From Mycolicibacterium chitae (GTDB lineage Bacteria > Actinomycetota > Actinomycetes > Mycobacteriales > Mycobacteriaceae): a stretch of 64,000 bases of DNA. The notes below the pieces were generated by a model that was not told where the DNA came from, searched no databases, and saw only the letters and a program-made list of their open reading frames with translations. Position 1 is the stretch's first letter, and the number at the start of each line of letters is the position of its first letter. Of this stretch, positions 17,725 through 27,208 are shown in pieces. The DNA lies in the NCBI RefSeq assembly GCF_900637205.1, contig NZ_LR134355.1:248001-312000 (forward strand). Reading direction: 5' to 3'. Both the position numbers and the translations under genes were made by a program.

Positions 17725-17761
17725 AGGCCACCGCCTCACCGCAGGGGTGAGCCGGTGGCCT
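17725..17761. terminator. Hairpin between convergent genes
   Basis: AGGCCACC (17725-17732) and GGTGGCCT (17754-17761) form the outer stem, with CTCACC and GGGTGAG inside. It serves the exonuclease gene and the convergent gene ending at 17781. There is no U-tract. Confidence 0.65.
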
Positions 17762-17780
17762 CCGTGGGAAAGCGTCGAAA

Positions 17781-18173
17781 CTAGCTGAGCGCCTTGGCCT
17801 TCAGCGAGTCGAACTCGGCCTGGGTGATGGTGCCCGTCTCCAGGAGGTTCTTCGCGTCGGCGATCTCCTGGGCCGGCGAGCGCCCGGCGGCCTGCCGGAT
17901 GTAGTCGTCGGCCTGCTGTTGCGCCGACAGCGCCGATTCCCGGGCGCGTTCGGCCATGCCCTTACCGCGCGCGATCAGGTACACCAGCGCGGTCAGGTAC
18001 GGGAACACGATCAGGAAAATCACCCAGATCGCCTTCACCCAACCCGACGTTTTGTGGTCGCGCCAGAACAGGTCGACGATGATGTTGAAGAGGATGATCA
18101 GGTACGCGATGAACGCAAAGATGACGAGCGAGTACCAGATCAGACCCCAGAACGAGTCCCAATCGAAGTCCAT
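17781..18173 (-). CDS. Two-helix membrane protein with PLDc_N and SHOCT domains
   Basis: A 130-residue protein. Two membrane helices (WYSLVIFAFIAYLIILFNII and WVKAIWVIFLIVFPYLTALV) with DLFWRDHKTSGW between them match the PLDc_N domain. A cytoplasmic helix follows, and a C-terminal SHOCT motif (EIADAKNLLETGTITQAEFD). The start is ATG at 18173, six bases after AAGGAG; an in-frame upstream ATG at 18206 has no such site. SHOCT domains usually mediate oligomerisation. The role is unknown; a stress- or envelope-related function is a guess. Confidence 0.85.
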   Translation of the reverse strand: MDFDWDSFWGLIWYSLVIFAFIAYLIILFNIIVDLFWRDHKTSGWVKAIWVIFLIVFPYLTALVYLIARGKGMAERARESALSAQQQADDYIRQAAGRSPAQEIADAKNLLETGTITQAEFDSLKAKALS

Positions 18174-18267
18174 TCGAAGCTCCTTGTCACACGCAGAGGG
18201 CGCCAAACTGACGCCAGCGAAAAGACTAGCCGTCTCGGAGCGTCAACGCGGTGGTCGTGGCCCAGTT

Positions 18268-18302
18268 GTGACGTGGGACGTTGGGACGTGTGACGTGGGA
18301 CG

Positions 18303-18303
<1 letters not shown>
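18268..18303. repeat. Paired 14-bp direct repeat at the leuA 3' end
   Basis: GTGACGTGGGACGT occurs at 18268-18281 and 18290-18303, with TGGGACG between them. It directly abuts the leuA stop codon. The meaning is unknown. Confidence 0.6.
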
Positions 18304-20165
<1,862 letters not shown>

Positions 20166-20182
20166 TCAGACCGGCGCATCGC

Positions 20183-20226
20183 AAAAGACCCGCGACGGGT
20201 AGCCAGTCTGGATCAGACCCCGTCGC
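20183..20226 (-). terminator. leuA attenuator hairpin with T-run
   Basis: On the minus strand GCGACGGG (20226-20219) pairs with CCCGTCGC (20199-20192). GTCTG and CAGAC form an inner stem, and GGGTCTTTT (20191-20183) follows. The leader peptide's stop codon lies inside the hairpin, so ribosome position would decide whether it forms. Confidence 0.75.
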
Positions 20227-20254
20227 GGCGCCCGAGGAGGAGCACACGCTGCAC
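20213..20254 (-). CDS. leuL: leuA leader peptide with three consecutive Leu codons
   Basis: A 13-codon reading frame, GTG start at 20254 and TGA at 20213-20215, encoding MQRVLLLGRRDGV. Codons 5-7 are CTC CTC CTC. A TACACT -10 box ends exactly 7 nt before the GTG, so the peptide is probably translated from a leaderless mRNA. Its stop overlaps the attenuator hairpin. Ribosome stalling at the Leu codons when leucyl-tRNA is scarce would prevent the terminator and allow leuA transcription. Leucine attenuators in actinobacteria have been predicted before; the leaderless arrangement is read here. Confidence 0.78.
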   Translation of the reverse strand: MQRVLLLGRRDGV

Positions 20255-20261
20255 GTCAGGA

Positions 20262-20267
20262 AGTGTA
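20262..20267 (-). promoter_or_regulatory. -10 box for the leuL-leuA transcript
   Basis: Minus-strand TACACT, then TCCTGAC, then the GTG of the leader peptide at 20254. Confidence 0.6.
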
Positions 20268-20297
20268 CGCCGGTCGCGGTGCCTGCCCAAATTTGCA

Positions 20298-20303
20298 TAC
20301 AGT
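20298..20303 (+). promoter_or_regulatory. -10 box for the exported protein gene at 20311
   Basis: TACAGT, then GCAGCCA, then ATG at 20311. The 7-nt gap predicts a leaderless mRNA. It diverges from the leuL promoter 30 bp away. Confidence 0.55.
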
Positions 20304-20310
20304 GCAGCCA

Positions 20311-20760
20311 ATGAACATCAACAGACGGCTGATCATCTGGCCGGCGATCATCCTGGTCGCGGTGGTGGGGTTGGTGCTGTCGGAGACGGTGTTCAACCGC
20401 ACCTCCGAGGAGTGCGTTCCGGTGCGCGACCTGCTGGAGTTCAACGCGGCGCAGGCCAAGGAGATCGAGGATCTGGAGCAGTCCTCCGGGCAGGACGCCG
20501 GGGTCATCGAATACCAGGAGTGGGCCGACGGGCTGGCCGAACGGGCCGGCAAGGTCACCGACCCGGCCCTGGCGACCCACGCCATTCGGGTGGCCGACCT
20601 GGCGTCGCGGTTCACCATCAAACTTCCGCAGCTGCGCGCCGAGTCGGGATCCGGCGCCGCGGCGGGCCAGAAGACGCCGCCGATCGTCTACGAGATGTAC
20701 CTGGTGAACGCTCAGATCACCGACGAAATCAACCAGCTGTTGGAGGCGTGCCCGAACTGA
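20311..20760 (+). CDS. Membrane-anchored small protein of unknown function
   Basis: A 149-residue protein. A short basic start (MNINRR) and one hydrophobic helix (LIIWPAIILVAVVGLVLS) are followed by an exported helical domain with two cysteines (EECVPVRDLL near the start and LLEACPN at the end) that could form a disulfide. The helix cannot be told apart from an uncleaved anchor. It lies between divergent leuA and downstream lysC. No family is recognised. The upstream in-frame ATG at 20263 is disfavoured by the leaderless promoter at 20298. Confidence 0.75.
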   Translation: MNINRRLIIWPAIILVAVVGLVLSETVFNRTSEECVPVRDLLEFNAAQAKEIEDLEQSSGQDAGVIEYQEWADGLAERAGKVTDPALATHAIRVADLASRFTIKLPQLRAESGSGAAAGQKTPPIVYEMYLVNAQITDEINQLLEACPN

Positions 20761-20799
20761 GGCCGTCACGGGCGGAATAAACGGAGTGCGTGCCTCACC

Positions 20800-20805
20800 T
20801 ATCCT
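20800..20805 (+). promoter_or_regulatory. Candidate -10 box for lysC-asd
   Basis: TATCCT lies about 63 nt before the lysC GTG and would give a 5' leader that includes the AGGAAGGG ribosome site. No clear -35 box is seen. Confidence 0.4.
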
Positions 20806-20868
20806 TGATGGGGCCGAATCTCCGGATCGGTCTCCGAAAGCAATGCCGACAACCAGGAAGGGTCGACA

Positions 20869-23186
<2,318 letters not shown>

Positions 23187-23189
23187 AGC

Positions 23190-24287
23190 GTGCCTGTGCG
23201 CCGGGTCATCGCGTTGATCTCGGCGTTGGGTGCGGCGCTGCTTCTGGCCGCCCCGGCGGCAGCGACGCCCGAGGTGTCGCTGCAGCCCGGCCAGGTGGTG
23301 CGCGTCGGGCCGATCGCCGGAACCGGCACGCCCACCCGCGATTACGGGATCGGCGCGACCGACCTGTGCGAGTTCATGGAGTTCCCCACCGAACTGCTGC
23401 AGGTCTGCGGGGACAGCTTCGCCGGGCCGGGTGTGGGTCTGGGCCGGTGGTTCTCGCCGATCGCGCTGCACGTCGAGCGGTCCTCGCTGGATGCGGCCGA
23501 CGGCATCCGCTACACCGGCGTCACCGGCATCGACGCTCCGCTGCTGGACGAGCCGACCCCACCCGGCTGGTCGCAACTGCCGTCCGGGGTCATCGAGATC
23601 AACCGGCAGAACTATCTGCTGATCACCACCACGCACCGGCTGGTACCGCAGGGCTCCCGGCTGGTGAAAGCCGAAGCCGCCCAAGGTGGTTGGCAGACAG
23701 TGCCCGGATCGGCGCGGCCGGCCGACTACGCCGACGGGCGCCAGTCGCAGGTCAGCGGCTACTACGACCCGATCCCCACCGCGGAGTCGGCGACCGGCTG
23801 GGTGTACATCGTCGCCAACAACTTCGACCGCAGCGCCCCGGTGTCGCTGTATCGGGTCCCGCCGGGTGATTTCACCGACCGGGCCCGCTGGCAGGGCTGG
23901 TCGGCGACCGACGGCTGGGATGCGACCCCGACGCCGCTGTGGCCCGATCAGGTCGGCGAGATGAGCATCCGCCAGATCGACGGCAAGACCGTGCTGTCCT
24001 ATTTCAACGCCAGCACCGGCAACATGGAGATCCGGGTGGCCGACGATCCCACCGGACTGGGTACCGCCCCGGTCACGACGGTGGTGCACGCCGACGTCTG
24101 GCCCGATCCGGCGGAACGGTTGCCGCCGCCGGAGGACAACCGGCTGGCCCAGCCGTACGGCGGCTACCTTTCCCCGGCCTCGACGCTGGAGGACGTCCGG
24201 GTGTTCGTCAGCCAGTGGAACACCGAGTCCCGCGAGCACGCGCCGTACCGGGTCATCCAGTTCGCGGTGCACCCGCACCGGCGCTGA
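23190..24287 (+). CDS. Exported DUF4185-type beta-propeller-like protein (Rv3707c-like)
   Basis: A 365-residue protein. A Sec signal (ALISALGAALLLAAPAAATP) precedes a domain with repeated blade-like segments: TDLCEFMEFPTELLQVCGDSF, GRWFSPIALH, YLLITTTHRL, VYIVANNFDR and VLSYFNASTGNMEIRVAD. This fits DUF4185, which resembles glycosidase-type propellers; some actinobacterial DUF4185 proteins degrade arabinogalactan, but no catalytic residue can be assigned here. The start is GTG at 23190, 3 bp after the asd stop, so it is transcribed with lysC-asd. Confidence 0.8.
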   Translation: MPVRRVIALISALGAALLLAAPAAATPEVSLQPGQVVRVGPIAGTGTPTRDYGIGATDLCEFMEFPTELLQVCGDSFAGPGVGLGRWFSPIALHVERSSLDAADGIRYTGVTGIDAPLLDEPTPPGWSQLPSGVIEINRQNYLLITTTHRLVPQGSRLVKAEAAQGGWQTVPGSARPADYADGRQSQVSGYYDPIPTAESATGWVYIVANNFDRSAPVSLYRVPPGDFTDRARWQGWSATDGWDATPTPLWPDQVGEMSIRQIDGKTVLSYFNASTGNMEIRVADDPTGLGTAPVTTVVHADVWPDPAERLPPPEDNRLAQPYGGYLSPASTLEDVRVFVSQWNTESREHAPYRVIQFAVHPHRR

Positions 24288-24352
24288 GCTTCACAGCCGA
24301 TTCATAGAGCGGACCCAGCCCGCACCTCGCGCGGCGCGTGGATCATGCAGGC

Positions 24353-24760
24353 ATGAGCGAAACACCCGAACCGGCGACCGAACCCACCGTCCCGGTCGCC
24401 GAACCTGCCGAACCCGTCGTCGTCGAGCGCAAACCCCACCGCCTCTACCAGGTCGCCGCGTGGGTGGCGATCGTGGCCGGCACGCTGGTCATCGTCGCGG
24501 TGATCTTCTTCGCCGGGTTCATCCTGGGCAAGGCGTCCGACGGCGGCCACGGACACTTCGGTCATCACCATCCCGGGATGATGATGAAGCCCGACCGCGG
24601 CGGGCCGATGGGGCCGCCGATGATGCGCCCAGACGGCTTCCGGGAGGGGCACATGTGGCCGGGCCCCGGCAACATGGGGCCGGGTGGTCCGGGACCGTCC
24701 GATCAGCCGCGCCCGGCCGAGTCGCCGCGCCCGACCGATCAGCGCGACAGCGGCCGGTAG
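24353..24760 (+). CDS. Single-pass membrane protein with His/Met/Gly-rich tail (Rv3706c position)
   Basis: A 135-residue protein. An acidic Pro/Glu/Val-rich N-terminus (residues 1-28) precedes one membrane helix (VAAWVAIVAGTLVIVAVIFF), then GGHGHFGHHHPGMMMKPDRG and a Pro/Gly/Met tail (GPPMMRP, GHMWPGPGNMGPGG). The clustered His and Met residues would suit copper or nickel binding outside the membrane (inference). The start is ATG at 24353; an in-frame GTG/ATG 15 bp upstream is possible. It overlaps the convergent VOC gene by 22 bp at the 3' end. Confidence 0.7.
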   Translation: MSETPEPATEPTVPVAEPAEPVVVERKPHRLYQVAAWVAIVAGTLVIVAVIFFAGFILGKASDGGHGHFGHHHPGMMMKPDRGGPMGPPMMRPDGFREGHMWPGPGNMGPGGPGPSDQPRPAESPRPTDQRDSGR

Positions 24761-25092
24761 AACACCAGCCCGTTGCCCTTGTTGTCGTAGACGACCGCGC
24801 GCCGTTCGTGGGCGTCGTCGTAGGGGCCCTTGATGATCGCGCCGCCGCTGTCCTCGACCGCCTTGGCCGCGCCGTCGACGTCGGCCGTCTTGATTCCCAC
24901 GACCACCTTGCCGGGGATCGGATGGTCGACGTCGGTGGCCAGCGCCAGCGTCACCGAACTGCCGTCGAGCGCGGCGAAGTGCGCGCCGTCGCGGAACTTC
25001 AGGGCCATCCCCAGCGTCTCGCTGTAGAACCGGATGGACTCGTCGAGATCGTCGGTCGACAAGATGATCATCCGAACTTCGTGGTCACTCAA
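24739..25092 (-). CDS. VOC (glyoxalase-like) family protein
   Basis: A 117-residue single VOC unit: VRMIILSTDDLDESIRFYSE, GMALKFRDGAHFAAL, GKVVVGIKTADVDGAAKAVE and VYDNKGNGLVFYRPL. The best start is TTG at 25092 because GAGGAGG lies five bases upstream; an in-frame ATG at 25116 has no such site. The ligand is unknown. It overlaps the convergent membrane protein gene by 22 bp. Confidence 0.8.
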   Translation of the reverse strand: MSDHEVRMIILSTDDLDESIRFYSETLGMALKFRDGAHFAALDGSSVTLALATDVDHPIPGKVVVGIKTADVDGAAKAVEDSGGAIIKGPYDDAHERRAVVYDNKGNGLVFYRPLSR

Positions 25093-25165
25093 CGCTGCCT
25101 CCTCGACAGACGACATCGGCCAAATCCTGTTCAGATTATGCCGATATCGCCGCCGAGTCTCGGCG

Positions 25166-25286
25166 TCAGTACTTGCGGTCGCCCTCGCTGGAGTCGAAGT
25201 ACGCCCAGCCCCCGTCATCGGAGCGCACCTCCATGCGCCACCCCAACTCGGGCTTGGCCTTCTGGTCGACGAACCAGGCGTGCGCG
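25166..25286 (-). pseudogene. 3' part of a 63-codon gene split by the IS110 element
   Basis: Reading on the minus strand from the element boundary gives AHAWFVDQKAKPELGW, then RMEVRSDDGGWAYFDSSEGD and a stop at 25166. The 5' part lies beyond the element (26601-26678) and ends in IESADDAH. Joining them at the shared GCGCAC restores one open frame of 63 codons, of which 38 (counting the stop) lie in this part. The remaining fragment has no start of its own other than an ATG supplied by the element end. The protein looks like a small conserved actinobacterial protein of unknown function. Confidence 0.85.
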
Positions 25287-25307
25287 GAACCAGGCATTGC
25301 TCCTATG

Positions 25308-26366
25308 TCAAGCGGCGGCGGTTTGGTGGGTGTGGTGTCGTGATTGTTCGTCGGCGTGGAGGCGGTTGTAGACGACTCGTGCCAGGCGTCGTTTGAGGCA
25401 GCGCAGTGCCTCGGCTTTGGTTTTGCCGTCCTGGTCGATGCGTTTGCGGTAGTAGGTCTGGCCGGGGCTGTCGGCTAGGCGGGTCTGGGTGAGGGCGATG
25501 CGGTAGAGGGCGGCGTTGAGTTGTCGGTTGCCTGCTCTGCTCAGACGTACCCGGCCGGCGGTGTTGCCTGACCAGACCGGGATGGGGGCGGTGCCGGTGT
25601 GGCAGGCGAACGCGGCTTCGTTTTTGAAGCGGGTGATGCCGGCGGTTTCGCCGACGATCTTGGCGGCGGTCAACTCGGCGCAGCCGGGCAGTGCCAGCAG
25701 CTGGGGGGCCACTGCCCGCACCGCGGTGCCGATGCGCTTCTCGAGTTCGTTGATGCTCAGGGTGAGCCGGATGATGTCACCGAGTTCGTCGGTGGCCAGC
25801 TCGGCGAGTAGCCCGTCGATGGTGGCCAGCCAGGCGGCCATGGCGGTCTGGGCTTTGGCGCGGGTGAGTGCTTTCTTCTTCAAGATTTGGGTGGGGTCGA
25901 GTTCGTGGATGCGGCCCAGCAGTCGGTTGATCGTCGAGGTGCGTTGGGCGACAAGGTCTTCGCGTCGATCGACGAGCAGTTTGAGTTCGCGGGAGACCTC
26001 GTCGTGAGCGGCTACGGGCAGATCCGGGTGGCGCAGGACTGCGCGGGCCACGGCCAGCGCGTCGATGGGGTCGGATTTGCCTTGGGTGCGTGCGCCGGCG
26101 CGTTCGTGGGCCATCAGCTTCGGTGCGACCCGCACGACCTTCTGACCCGCCGACAACAGGTCCCGCTCCAGGCGCGCTGATAGATTGCGGCAGTCTTCGA
26201 TACCCCACAGCAGGTCCTCACCGAAGTTGGTCTTGGCCCAAGCCAACGCCTTGAGATGGCCTTCGGTGGTGGCGGGGACGGTCTTTTCTCCTGCTTTGCG
26301 GCCCCGGTCGTCGACGGCGACGAAGGTGTGGCTGCGCTTGTGTACATCGGCTCCAAGAACCACCAT
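25308..26366 (-). CDS. IS110-family DEDD transposase/recombinase
   Basis: A 352-residue protein. The N-terminal RuvC-like domain shows LGADVHKRSHTFVAVDD (Asp7), WGIEDCRN (Glu57) and GKSDPIDALAVARA (Asp99, Asp102). The C-terminal Tnp domain has LLALPGCAELTAAKIVGETA and PIPVWSGNTAGRVRLSRAGN, in which Ser266 is the likely nucleophile by position. All acidic residues are present, so the enzyme looks intact. The start is ATG at 26366 preceded by AGAAGG; an upstream in-frame ATG at 26447 lies in the non-coding end and is unlikely. IS110 recombinases act with a bridge RNA to join element and target. Confidence 0.92.
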   Translation of the reverse strand: MVVLGADVHKRSHTFVAVDDRGRKAGEKTVPATTEGHLKALAWAKTNFGEDLLWGIEDCRNLSARLERDLLSAGQKVVRVAPKLMAHERAGARTQGKSDPIDALAVARAVLRHPDLPVAAHDEVSRELKLLVDRREDLVAQRTSTINRLLGRIHELDPTQILKKKALTRAKAQTAMAAWLATIDGLLAELATDELGDIIRLTLSINELEKRIGTAVRAVAPQLLALPGCAELTAAKIVGETAGITRFKNEAAFACHTGTAPIPVWSGNTAGRVRLSRAGNRQLNAALYRIALTQTRLADSPGQTYYRKRIDQDGKTKAEALRCLKRRLARVVYNRLHADEQSRHHTHQTAAA

Positions 26367-26389
26367 GGAGGTGCCTTCTTTCCTCAGAT

Positions 26390-26600
26390 GTGGATGGGTA
26401 GAAGGTTGGGCCGGCCGGCGGACACATCTCAGTGGGGGCGATGCCACGCTCCTATCAAGTCACGCCGGTCGGTCCTTCCCACCTGATATCGGCACAATGC
26501 TCGCTAGCCAACCCCGAAGAGCAGCAGTGCGCGTCTGAGCCAGACACCAGGTGAGAAGAACCCAACCACCGCAACGCGGCAATCACCACAGTGACACTGA
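26390..26600 (-). ncRNA. Candidate IS110 bridge RNA (non-coding left end)
   Basis: The region between the element edge and the transposase start holds no gene but three matches expected of a bridge RNA. AGTGCGCGTC (26526-26535) repeats the junction target 26600-26609. GCTCCTAT (26448-26455) repeats the other element end (25299-25306), with CAAG following in both. CTCAGTG (26428-26434) is the inverted copy of the left-end junction CACTGAG (26595-26601). In minus-strand order the target match comes first and the two donor matches second, as in described bridge RNAs. The exact RNA ends are not known. Confidence 0.5.
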
Positions 26601-26678
26601 GTGCGCGTCGTCGGCGCTCTCGATGTCCTTCGTGTCGACGACGTCACCTTCGGGATTGAGAACTCGATACGTAGCCAT
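26601..26678 (-). pseudogene. 5' part of the 63-codon gene split by the IS110 element
   Basis: ATG at 26678 followed by ATYRVLNPEGDVVDTKDIES and ADDAH, exactly 26 codons to the element edge. Past the edge the frame meets a stop after six codons (SVSLW and stop). The 3' part is at 25166-25286. The intact product would have been a small acidic protein. Confidence 0.85.
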
Positions 26679-26725
26679 GCCACACAGCGTTCCCACCGTC
26701 GGCGATTCCGAATCAGCTTCGAAGC

Positions 26726-27208
26726 TCAGGTGCTCAGGGCCTGTGGCGAGAGTTCCTTGAGCATCGCGTTGGACCAGCGCATCTGGCGTAGCGCCTGCGG
26801 ATGGCAGCGCGCGGTCAGCTGCAACAACTCATGGTCCTTGGTGGCCTGGGCACCCTGGCCGAGCAGCTCCCAGTCCAGTGACACCCCGGCGGCGGCCCGA
26901 TGGATCCGGCGCAGGTCGGCCAGCAGTAGCAGGGCCGGCTCCGGACGGCGGCGCAGCACGGCGCTGACCCGCTCCTGCACCCAGCGCGTCACCCACACCC
27001 GACGCGGCCGCGCCGACAGGCGCAGGCCGTAGTGGCGGCCGTGCTGGGCCAGGGCCCGGACATGGTCATCGGACCACCGGGCCAGGTCGTCGGCCAGGTG
27101 GCTGATGTCCTGATCGCTGTGGTGGCGGGCGGCCGCGGCGCGCAGGGTGCGGGCCAGCGCGCGCTCGCTGCGGTGCAACTCTGCGATGGCCAGTGCGATC
27201 TTGTTCAT
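26726..27208 (-). CDS. Helical protein coupled to the molybdopterin oxidoreductase
   Basis: A 160-residue, almost wholly helical protein rich in Arg, Ala, Leu and His. The start is ATG at 27208, overlapping the oxidoreductase stop by 4 bp (ATGA), so it is co-translated with that enzyme. Segments such as IALAIAELHRSERALARTLR, ARHHSDQDISHLADDLARW and DDHVRALAQHGRHYGLRL have evenly spaced His, Asp and Glu on predicted helices, like ferritin- or hemerythrin-type bundles, but no exact motif is met. It could be an assembly or redox partner (inference). No family is recognised. Confidence 0.75.
   Translation of the reverse strand: MNKIALAIAELHRSERALARTLRAAAARHHSDQDISHLADDLARWSDDHVRALAQHGRHYGLRLSARPRRVWVTRWVQERVSAVLRRRPEPALLLLADLRRIHRAAAGVSLDWELLGQGAQATKDHELLQLTARCHPQALRQMRWSNAMLKELSPQALST

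Larger units (their letters stand above)
25287..26600 (-). mobile_element. IS110-family insertion sequence
   Basis: About 1.31 kb, inserted in a 63-codon gene. It encodes one DEDD transposase on the minus strand with a short right end (about 20 bp) and a long non-coding left end (about 230 bp), the layout of the IS110 group. No terminal inverted repeats are seen. GTGCGCG is present on both sides (25280-25286 and 26601-26607). GAACCAGGC also occurs twice at the left (25271-25279 and 25287-25295). The boundary is therefore either 25287 with a 7-bp duplication, or 25296 with insertion into one copy of a 16-bp tandem duplication. Confidence 0.88.

Noticed and set aside
25280..26607. Calling the IS ends definitively by a 7-bp target duplication
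   Set aside because: GTGCGCG flanks both ends, but the extra GAACCAGGC copy allows a second boundary 9 bp inward; IS110 elements usually lack duplications, so both models were kept open.
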